The notes under the pieces were generated by a model. That model did not search any database and had not been told where the DNA came from. It saw only the letters and a program-made list of their open reading frames with translations. Position numbers and translations under genes: made by a program. A stretch of 64,000 nucleotides of DNA from Symbioplanes lichenis (GTDB lineage Bacteria > Actinomycetota > Actinomycetes > Mycobacteriales > Micromonosporaceae), in NCBI RefSeq assembly GCF_030709675.1, contig NZ_JAUZQD010000007.1, positions 124,001 to 188,000 on the forward strand, in the 5' to 3' direction. The stretch's first letter is position 1. Every line of letters starts with the position of its first letter. This document shows, in pieces, positions 57,992-64,000 of this stretch.

Positions 57992-58007
57992 CTACACGGT
58001 TGTGTAG
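57992..58007. promoter_or_regulatory. Operator palindrome of the TetR/ABC exporter operon
   Basis: CTACAC-GGTT-GTGTAG, perfect 6-bp arms, 12 bp before the TetR GTG and 37 bp before the divergent MRJP start. Overlaps the likely -10 (TAGTAG/TGTGTA) of the TetR gene. Confidence 0.7.
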
Positions 58008-58019
58008 TAGGCTGCACAC

Positions 58020-58637
58020 GTGAGTAGTCAGTCGGATCTGACCGCACGCGCCCGCATCCGGGACGCCGCCATCACGCTCATCGCCGAGCGGGGGGCTCAA
58101 GCCACCACCATCCGCGACATCGCCGACGCCGCCGGGGTCTCCTCCGGGCTGCTGCGGCACCACTTCGGCTCCAAGGAAGGACTGCGCGACGCCTGCGACG
58201 AGTGGGTGCAGGCCGAGCTGACGCGCATCCGCAGCAACGCCCTGGCCAGCGCGCAGGACGTCTTCGCCGCGCTGCGGGCCGCGCCGCTGCGCCTGCAGAG
58301 CTATGTGCTGCGCTCCACGATGGACGGCAGCCCGGCCGGCGAGCGGATGTTCGACGCCATGGTCCAGCAGGGCGAGGACTGGATCGCCACGACGGACGTC
58401 AAGACCGACGACCCGCGCGCCTACGCGGCCGTCCTCACCGCGCTGAAGATGGGCATGTTCATCCTGCGCGACCAGATTTCCCGGGCGATCGGCCAGGACA
58501 TCACCGAGCCGCCCGGGCAGGCGCGGATGCTGCGCGCCTCGGTCGAGATCTTCAGCCGGCCCCTGGTCGGCCCCGAGCTGGCCGAGCAGATGCTCGCCGC
58601 GCTGGAGCGGTACGGCGCCGAGGAGGCGGAGAGATGA
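58020..58637 (+). CDS. TetR-family regulator of an ABC-2 exporter
   Basis: 205 residues from a GTG. HTH: RARIRDAAITLIAERGAQAT, then TIRDIADAAGVSSGLLRHHF (about 10-50). C-terminal domain of the TetR_C_25-like kind. Its stop overlaps the ATPase ATG, so regulator and exporter are made from one message, and the palindrome just upstream suggests autorepression. Confidence 0.9.
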   Translation: MSSQSDLTARARIRDAAITLIAERGAQATTIRDIADAAGVSSGLLRHHFGSKEGLRDACDEWVQAELTRIRSNALASAQDVFAALRAAPLRLQSYVLRSTMDGSPAGERMFDAMVQQGEDWIATTDVKTDDPRAYAAVLTALKMGMFILRDQISRAIGQDITEPPGQARMLRASVEIFSRPLVGPELAEQMLAALERYGAEEAER

Positions 58638-59527
58638 GTGCTGTCGAGGTCACCGGTCTGGTCAAGAGCTTCGGGCGCACGAAAGCGCTCGACGGGCTCG
58701 ATCTGCGGGTCGAGACCGGCGAGGTGCACGGCTTCCTGGGTCCCAACGGCGCCGGGAAGACCACGACCATCCGGATCCTGCTCGGGCTGATGCGCTCGGA
58801 CGGCGGGTCGGCGCGGCTGCTGGGCGGCGACCCGTGGGCCGGGGCGACCACGTTGCACCGGCGGCTGGCGTACGTGCCGGGGGATGTCACCCTGTGGCCC
58901 AACCTCAGCGGCGGCGAGGTCATCGACCTGCTCGGCCGGCTGCGCGGCGGGGTCGACCGGCGGCGCCGCGACGAGCTGCTGGAGCGTTTCGATCTCGATC
59001 CGCGCAAGAAGGCGCGCACCTATTCCAAGGGCAACCGGCAGAAGGTCGCGCTGGTGGCGGCACTTTCCGCCGACGTCGAGCTGCTCGTGCTCGACGAGCC
59101 GACCTCGGGGCTGGACCCGCTGATGGAGGAGGTCTTCCGCGAGGTCGTGCGGGAGGAACGGCAGACCGGCGACCGTACGGTGCTGTTGTCCAGCCACATC
59201 CTCAGCGAGGTGGAGGCGCTGTGCGACCGGGTCACCATCGTGCGCGCCGGCCGTACGGTCGAGACCGGCACCCTGGCCGGCCTGCGGCACCTGACCCGGA
59301 CCACCATCACGGCCGAGCTGGCCGGCCCGGTCGACGGCCTGGCCACGCTGCCCGGCGTGCACGGCCTGCGCACCGACGACCGCCGCGTCATCTTCGACGT
59401 GGACTCCGACGCCCTCGACCCGGCGCTGCGCAAGCTCGTCGGCATCGGCGTCCGCAGCCTCACCAGCCGGCCGCCCACGCTCGAGGAGCTGTTCCTGCGC
59501 CAATACCGGAAGGAGCCGACCGCATGA
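58634..59527 (+). CDS. ABC-2 type exporter ATPase
   Basis: 297 residues. Walker A GPNGAGKTTT (about 36-45), Q-loop region YVPGDVTLWPNLS, signature variant YSKGNRQKVALVAAL (the usual LSGGQ replaced by YSKGN), Walker B LLVLDEPTSGLDPL, H-loop SSHILSE. The C-terminal ~80 residues form the DrrA-like regulatory domain. Partner of the following permease; typical of antibiotic or lipid exporters in actinobacteria. Confidence 0.92.
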   Translation: MSAVEVTGLVKSFGRTKALDGLDLRVETGEVHGFLGPNGAGKTTTIRILLGLMRSDGGSARLLGGDPWAGATTLHRRLAYVPGDVTLWPNLSGGEVIDLLGRLRGGVDRRRRDELLERFDLDPRKKARTYSKGNRQKVALVAALSADVELLVLDEPTSGLDPLMEEVFREVVREERQTGDRTVLLSSHILSEVEALCDRVTIVRAGRTVETGTLAGLRHLTRTTITAELAGPVDGLATLPGVHGLRTDDRRVIFDVDSDALDPALRKLVGIGVRSLTSRPPTLEELFLRQYRKEPTA

Positions 59528-61098
59528 CCGGGACCTGGCAGCTGCTCCGGCTCGTGCTCCGCCGCGACCGGGTGCTGCTGCCGCTGTGGGCAGTCATCCT
59601 CGGCCTCCTCCCGGCGCTCTATGTGAGCTCGTTCCGGGAGCTCTTTCCCACCACCAAAGACCTCCAGGTGTACGCCGACCTGAGCCGGGCGAACGCCGGG
59701 TTCGTCGGACTCTACGGGCCCCTCGACGGCGCGAGCCTCGGCGAGATTGTCGCGTGGCGCAGTGGTTTCCTGCCCGTCGTCGTGGGCCTGTTCAGCCTGC
59801 TGACCGTCATCCGCCACACCCGCGCGAACGAGGAGGCCGGGCGCACCGATCTGCTCGGCGCCGGGGTCACCGGGCGGCACGCCGGTCTGGCCGCCGCCCT
59901 CGCCGCCACACTCGGCGCGAACGCTCTTCTCGCCCTGGTCATCGCGTCGACGCTGCTCGCGCAGGGGATGCCGGCCCCCGGATCGGTGCTGCTCGCCCTC
60001 CAGTACGCGCTGGCGGGCGCCGTCTTCGCCGGAGTGGGAGCGGTCGCGGCGCAGGCGGGGCAGACCGCCCGGACGGCACGGTTCCTGGCCGTCGGGGGAC
60101 TCGCCACCGCGTACGTGCTGCGCCTCGCCGGAGACGTGAGCGCCCTCGGGAACAGCTCCCTCGCGTGGCTGTCGTGGCTCTCGCCCGTCGGGTGGCTGCA
60201 CCGCACCTTCCCGTACGGGCAAAACGCCTGGTGGCCCGCCCTGCTGGCGCTCGCGCTGACCGCCGTGCTGCTCGCCGCGGCCGCGGTCCTGCAAGCCCGC
60301 CGGGACGTGGGCGCCGGGCTCCTCGCCCCGCGGCTGGGTCCGGCCACCGCGGCGCCGTCGCTGCGGGGCCCGCTGGGTCTGGCCTGGCGGCTGCACCGGG
60401 GTGTCCTGGCCGGCTGGGTGCTCGGCTTCGCGCTGCTCGGGCTGGTCTTCGGCGGGGTCGCGCAGAGCGTCGCCGCCCTGACCACGGACAACGCCGGGCT
60501 CGCGCGCGTCTTCGAGCGGATGGGCGGCGCGTCGGCGATCAGCGACAGCTTCCTCGCGTCGGTGCTGGGGCTGATGGGGATCTTCGCGGCGGCGTTCGCG
60601 GTGCAGGCCGCCCTGCGGGCCCGCGACGAGGAGGAGACGGGCCACGCCGAGCTGGTGCTCGCCACGCGGACCGGGCGCCTGCGCTGGCTGGGCAGCCATG
60701 TGCTGTTCGCCGGGGCGGGACCGGCCGCCGCGCTGCTCGCCGGGGGCCTGACCTGTGGCCTGATGGCCGGGGACGCCGGGGGAGTGCTCGCGGGGGCCGC
60801 GGTGCAGGTGCCGGCCGCTGCCACGCTGGGCGCGGTGGCCGTACTGATGATCGGTGCCCTGCCCCGGCAGGCGCCGGCGGCGTGGGGTGTGGTCGCGGCC
60901 TGCTTCCTGCTGATGCTGGCCGGCGCGGTGCTGGGGCTGGACCAGTGGGTGCTGGACCTGTCGCCCTTCACGCACACGCCGCACCTGCCCGGCGGCGAGG
61001 CGCGAGCCACCCCGCTGGTGGCGCTCTCCCTGGTCGCCGTCCTCCTCGCCACGGCGGGCGTCGCGGCCTTCCGGCGCCGCGACGTGCCCGCCGGGTGA
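59524..61098 (+). CDS. ABC-2 type exporter permease (polyketide-antibiotic-transporter-like)
   Basis: 524 residues; ATG overlaps the ATPase stop. Two homologous halves of about six transmembrane helices each (approximately 20-255 and 285-515), with RANEEAGRTDLLGAGVTGRH in the first cytoplasmic loop and the related RARDEEETGHAELVLATRTG in the second. This doubled architecture is that of large actinobacterial exporters annotated as polyketide antibiotic transporters. Substrate unknown. Confidence 0.9.
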   Translation: MTGTWQLLRLVLRRDRVLLPLWAVILGLLPALYVSSFRELFPTTKDLQVYADLSRANAGFVGLYGPLDGASLGEIVAWRSGFLPVVVGLFSLLTVIRHTRANEEAGRTDLLGAGVTGRHAGLAAALAATLGANALLALVIASTLLAQGMPAPGSVLLALQYALAGAVFAGVGAVAAQAGQTARTARFLAVGGLATAYVLRLAGDVSALGNSSLAWLSWLSPVGWLHRTFPYGQNAWWPALLALALTAVLLAAAAVLQARRDVGAGLLAPRLGPATAAPSLRGPLGLAWRLHRGVLAGWVLGFALLGLVFGGVAQSVAALTTDNAGLARVFERMGGASAISDSFLASVLGLMGIFAAAFAVQAALRARDEEETGHAELVLATRTGRLRWLGSHVLFAGAGPAAALLAGGLTCGLMAGDAGGVLAGAAVQVPAAATLGAVAVLMIGALPRQAPAAWGVVAACFLLMLAGAVLGLDQWVLDLSPFTHTPHLPGGEARATPLVALSLVAVLLATAGVAAFRRRDVPAG

Positions 61099-61105
61099 GG
61101 CCCGC

Positions 61106-61921
61106 TCAGCGGATGCCGCGCTCCAGCTCCAGCATGAAGGCGAAGGCGCGGTGCCCGGTGTTCGTGGGGTGGAAGATCTCCGAGACGTGGCTGGGGTCGA
61201 CGCCGTTGATCCACGAGTCGGGGCCGCAGGCCTCGTGACCCTCGAACGGGAGGCGCATCTCCACGAAGTTCACGCCCGTACGGTCGACCGCGTCCTTGAT
61301 GCCGGCGACGAGGTGGTCGTTGGCGTGCAGCATCTGCTGGCGCCGGAAGTCATTGAGCGTGACGGCGCCGCAGCTGCCCGTCCCCTGCGCGACGAGCCGG
61401 GGGTAGCCGAGCACGTAGATCTGCGCCTTCGGGGCCCGCTGCCGCACGTCGGTGTAGAGGGCGGTCAGGTCCTCGGTCAGCTTCGTCCGCGCGTAGTACG
61501 CCCCGAGGTTCGTCGCGTCCTGGCACGCCTGGTCGGTGCCGAGCAGGCAGTTGTTCGCCATCGACTCGAAGCCGACGTCGTTGCCGCCGACGGTGATCGT
61601 GACCAGCGTGGTCTTGCCGCTGAGGGCGCCCAGCTGGTTGGCGCGCACGTCGGCGACCGTCGCGCCGCTGCAGGTCACGTCCTGCAGAGTGAGCGTCGGG
61701 TGGTTCTTGGCGAACGTACGCGGGTAGCTGTTCGGGCTCCGCTTGCAGGCGCCGCTCTCGGGCAGGTAGGGCGTCGTCAGGTCGCCGACCCCGGAGGCGT
61801 ACGAGTCGCCGATCGCGACATAGTCGCCCGGGGCGACCGCCGCGCTCGCCGGGGCCGCGGCCGCGAACGACGCCGCGAGGGCCACGACGGCAGAGACCAG
61901 GAACGATGAAGTTTTTCTCAC
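61106..61921 (-). CDS. Secreted SGNH/GDSL lipase-esterase
   Basis: 271 residues from a GTG at 61921, which gives a clean signal peptide (cut near PASAAVAP, about residue 28). SGNH blocks: YVAIGDSYASGVG (Ser, block I), VTCSGATVADVRANQLGAL (block II), VTITVGGNDVGF (block III Asn), and DPSHVSEIFHPTNTGH (block V Asp/His). Six Cys placed as in Streptomyces extracellular lipases make three disulfides. Hydrolyses esters or lipids outside the cell. Confidence 0.92.
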   Translation of the reverse strand: MRKTSSFLVSAVVALAASFAAAAPASAAVAPGDYVAIGDSYASGVGDLTTPYLPESGACKRSPNSYPRTFAKNHPTLTLQDVTCSGATVADVRANQLGALSGKTTLVTITVGGNDVGFESMANNCLLGTDQACQDATNLGAYYARTKLTEDLTALYTDVRQRAPKAQIYVLGYPRLVAQGTGSCGAVTLNDFRRQQMLHANDHLVAGIKDAVDRTGVNFVEMRLPFEGHEACGPDSWINGVDPSHVSEIFHPTNTGHRAFAFMLELERGIR

Positions 61922-61998
61922 GCGAGGATCATGGCGGTATCGCCCCGATCGTTCCAGTTCCACAAGGGAACGTGCCCGAATTTCCGGCGATGGGGCAC

Positions 61999-62025
61999 AA
62001 CCTTTCCGCCTTGGATCGCGTCGGT
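61999..62025 (+). promoter_or_regulatory. ECF-type promoter of the sigma-factor gene
   Basis: AACCTT (61999-62004), 15 bp, GTCGGT (62020-62025). AAC-containing -35 boxes with a GTC-like -10 are typical of promoters read by ECF sigma factors, so this may be autoregulation by the gene that follows. Confidence 0.45.
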
Positions 62026-62030
62026 GGTTC

Positions 62031-62549
62031 GTGACAAGTGATGGTAGGCACCAAGAGTTCCTTGCCTACGTACGCGGGCGGGCGGCATCGCTGAGACGGT
62101 CGGCGTACCTGTTGTGCGGGGACACGCACCAGGCCGACGACCTGGTGCAGGAGACCCTGACCACCGTCTACTCGCGGTGGCGGCAGGTCTCGCAGGCGGA
62201 CAACGTCGACGCGTACGTGCAGCGGATCCTCGTCCGCACGTTCATCAACGAGCGGCGGCGGGGCTGGTGGAAGGTCCGGCTGTTCGGCGCGGCCCCGATC
62301 GACCCGCCCGCGCCCGGCGCCGGCGTCGAGGACCGGGAGGTCCTGCGCGCGGCGCTGTCCCGGCTCGCCCCGGGTCAGCAGGCCGTGCTGGTGCTGCGCT
62401 ACCTGTGCGATTTGAGCGTCGCGGACGTCGCGCAGCAGCTCGGCTGCACCGAGGGCACGGTCAAGTCCCAGACCAGTCACGGCCTGACCGCGCTACGCAA
62501 GATCCTTGGCACCTCCACGCCGCACCTCACTTTGAAGGGAGCCCGATGA
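62031..62549 (+). CDS. ECF sigma factor, SigE-like (SigE family)
   Basis: 172 residues from a GTG at 62031. Region 2: RRSAYLLCGDTHQADDLVQE, TLTTVYSRWRQV; region 4: GQQAVLVLRYLCDLSVADVA, QQLGCTEGTVKSQTSHGLTA. The RGWWKVRLFGA linker is a mark of the actinobacterial SigE-family (small ECF) sigma factors. Stop overlaps the start of the next gene, a membrane protein expected to act as its anti-sigma factor or sensor. Confidence 0.92.
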   Translation: MTSDGRHQEFLAYVRGRAASLRRSAYLLCGDTHQADDLVQETLTTVYSRWRQVSQADNVDAYVQRILVRTFINERRRGWWKVRLFGAAPIDPPAPGAGVEDREVLRAALSRLAPGQQAVLVLRYLCDLSVADVAQQLGCTEGTVKSQTSHGLTALRKILGTSTPHLTLKGAR

Positions 62550-63661
62550 ACGCCATGGACGACAGCGAGGCCAGGCAGCTCCTCGGCCCGCTGGCGGGCG
62601 AGCCCGGCGGCGCGCAGCGGCTGGACGTCGACGAGATCGTCCGCGTGGGCACCCGGCGCCGGCACGTCCGCGTCATCGGCAACAGTGTGCTGGCCGCGGT
62701 CGCGGCGGTGGCCCTGGCCAGCGGCGCCACGGTCGCGATCCGGAACGCCTCCCTGCCCCAGCCTGGTGACGTCTGGCCGAGCGCTTCGGCGCCCGCGGGT
62801 TTTGCCCTCCCCGACGCTCCGGCCGGCCCGAACTGCACGAGGTCGCGGCTGCCCGGACCGAGCGGTGCTGTCTCCGCCGTCGACCACACCGGCCGCTATG
62901 TGCTGGAGGGGAAGACCGGCAAGGCCGTCGTGTGGCGGGACGGCGAGAAGGTCGTGGAGGTGGCGGTGCCGGCCGACATCAACGCCCAGTACGCGATCAA
63001 CGGCAGGGGCGAGTTCGTGGCGACGCTGAACAACGGCGTGTACGCGTACCTGGACGGGAAGTTGACCCGGCTCTGGACCGGCTCCGCCGCGGCGATCACG
63101 GACGACGGTGACATCGTGGGGCTCCAGGACGGCGCCGGGCCGGTTCTCTGGACCGACGGCGCCAAGACGACGCCGGGCCTGCCCGCGGACAGCGTCCCGG
63201 CGGCCCTCGACGACGACGGCACCATCGCCGGCATGACCGGGGCCTCCGACGAGCTGACGGTCTGGCTGCCCGGCGGCGACATCCGGGTGCTGCCGGTGCT
63301 GCCGGGCCCGGACGCGAGGTTCGTGGCGGGCCTCCGCAACGGCTGGGTCGTGGGCGTCGACGGGCGCGACGGGTTCCGCTACAACGTCACGACCGAGGAG
63401 TACGAGACCCTGCCCGCCCCGTTCTCCCGGCCGATCGCGGTGGCGGCCGACGGCGCCGTGCTCGCCGACCACTCGGAGACGTCCTCGTACTTCGTCCTGT
63501 CCGGCGGCACCGCCCGGGCGCTGGTGGTCGACACCGCGACCAGCGACTTCGCCCCGCTGAGCATCAGCGACGACGGCACGACCGTGATCGGCAACGAGTA
63601 CGTCCGCGGCACCGACCGCCCGGTCGCCGAGACCCGGCCGGTCGCCTGGACGTGCGACTAG
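62546..63661 (+). CDS. Membrane-anchored beta-propeller-like protein, putative anti-sigma partner
   Basis: 371 residues; ATG overlaps the sigma stop. Residues 1-40 are cytoplasmic (contain RRRHVR just before the membrane), one transmembrane helix follows (about 43-65, VIGNSVLAAVAAVALASGAT), and the rest is extracytoplasmic with about five repeats of a strand-rich unit (GRYVLEGKTGKAVVWRDGEK, TDDGDIVGLQDGAGPVLWTD, DDDGTIAGMTG) like a HAF/propeller fold. No ZAS zinc motif. Gene order suggests control of the sigma factor by an outside signal (inference). Confidence 0.75.
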   Translation: MNAMDDSEARQLLGPLAGEPGGAQRLDVDEIVRVGTRRRHVRVIGNSVLAAVAAVALASGATVAIRNASLPQPGDVWPSASAPAGFALPDAPAGPNCTRSRLPGPSGAVSAVDHTGRYVLEGKTGKAVVWRDGEKVVEVAVPADINAQYAINGRGEFVATLNNGVYAYLDGKLTRLWTGSAAAITDDGDIVGLQDGAGPVLWTDGAKTTPGLPADSVPAALDDDGTIAGMTGASDELTVWLPGGDIRVLPVLPGPDARFVAGLRNGWVVGVDGRDGFRYNVTTEEYETLPAPFSRPIAVAADGAVLADHSETSSYFVLSGGTARALVVDTATSDFAPLSISDDGTTVIGNEYVRGTDRPVAETRPVAWTCD

Positions 63662-63664
63662 GCA

Positions 63665-64000
63665 CTAGTCCAGCAGGACGACGTGCAGATTCCGGGGGCC
63701 GTGGACGCCCTCGACCCGGTTGAGCTCGATGTCGCTGGTCGCCGACGGCCCGCTGATCCACGTCAGCGGGCGCGTAGCGTCGAGCCGGGTCAGGGCGTCC
63801 GGCACCGATGCGACGACCTGATCCGTCCGCACGACGCAGATGTGCAGGTCGGGCAGCAGCGACAGCCGCCGGTGGCCCTGGTCGGGTGAGCCGTCCAGCA
63901 CGATCGTGCCGGTCTCCGCGACGGCCACGGTGGCGGCGGTCAGGACGGCGTCGGCGGTGAACTCGTCCTCGGCCAGGGTGACGCCGGGCGGGAGCCACGA
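63665..64000 (-). CDS. LUD-domain protein, LutC/YkgG-like (N-terminus outside window)
   Basis: 112 codons are visible, from the window edge down to a TAG at 63665. TAATVAVAETGTIVLDGSPD, RLSLLPDLHICVVRTDQVV, WISGPSATSDIELNRVEGVH, GPRNLHVVLLD match the C-terminal half of LutC, a subunit of the L-lactate-oxidising LutABC complex. The lutA and lutB genes would lie beyond the edge. Confidence 0.88.
   Translation of the reverse strand, partial: SWLPPGVTLAEDEFTADAVLTAATVAVAETGTIVLDGSPDQGHRRLSLLPDLHICVVRTDQVVASVPDALTRLDATRPLTWISGPSATSDIELNRVEGVHGPRNLHVVLLD

Noticed and set aside
1..64000. tRNA or rRNA genes, insertion sequences, integrases
   Set aside because: I scanned for T-loop motifs, rRNA-like stretches, transposase-like products and terminal inverted repeats around genes and saw none I could support.

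Overview
The window is a contiguous piece of chromosome from a very high-GC actinomycete. GTG and TTG starts are common, nearly every codon ends in G or C, and many start/stop pairs overlap as ATGA or GTGA. The complete five-gene ergothioneine operon, DHA2 pumps, many TetR and LuxR regulators, and secreted carbohydrate-active enzymes carrying discoidin (F5/8 type C) domains suggest a mycelial soil genus. Micromonosporaceae (an Actinoplanes-like organism) is my best guess, from general resemblance only. I see no rRNA, tRNA, CRISPR array, insertion sequence or integrase.

Layout. 1-6.8 kb: a PASTA-type lipoprotein (cut by the window edge), a small basic protein with a repetitive tail, a large LuxR/AAA regulator divergent from a quinone oxidoreductase, a coiled-coil protein and a DedA membrane protein. 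6.9-16 kb: a secreted GH92 mannosidase behind a perfect palindrome, a membrane sulfatase-fold (LTA-synthase-like) protein, an oxidoreductase/TetR divergent pair, a GT2 glycosyltransferase, an SDR and a secreted RTX-repeat protein. 16.1-21.6 kb: egtABCDE on the minus strand, with two tiny coupled reading frames between egtA and egtB made by a 44-bp tandem duplication. 21.8-26.4 kb: a SigB/SigF-type sigma factor, a LURP-one-like protein, a zinc dehydrogenase, an SDR and an XRE/MmyB regulator.

26.7-34.5 kb: a seven-gene, translationally coupled operon with a ROK regulator, a TauABC/SsuABC-type importer, two cytoplasmic S1 sulfatases and a formylglycine-generating enzyme that can activate them. 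The arrangement reads as one machine for importing a sulfate ester, releasing sulfate, and maturing the sulfatases. 34.7-40 kb: a secreted GH43-type enzyme and a 990-residue Tat-exported discoidin protein. 40.1-46.4 kb: a chemoreceptor, an Erm 23S rRNA methyltransferase with an attenuator-like leader, an AbiL-like defence pair (AAA15 ATPase plus RloB nuclease-like protein), and glyA behind a clear ZTP riboswitch. 46.5-64 kb: TetR/DHA2 pump, secreted peptidase-like hydrolase, FrcBCA-type sugar importer, secreted beta-helix discoidin protein, phosphoesterase, a shortened quinone oxidoreductase with a Yellow/MRJP protein, TetR plus ABC-2 exporter, SGNH lipase, ECF sigma factor with a membrane partner, and the end of a LUD-domain protein.

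A recurring oddity is a set of short tandem-repeat arrays (units of 15, 18, 27, 33 and 44 bp). They sit inside coding tails, inside one sulfatase catalytic domain, and between genes. Function calls rest on motif recognition by eye; no database search was possible.
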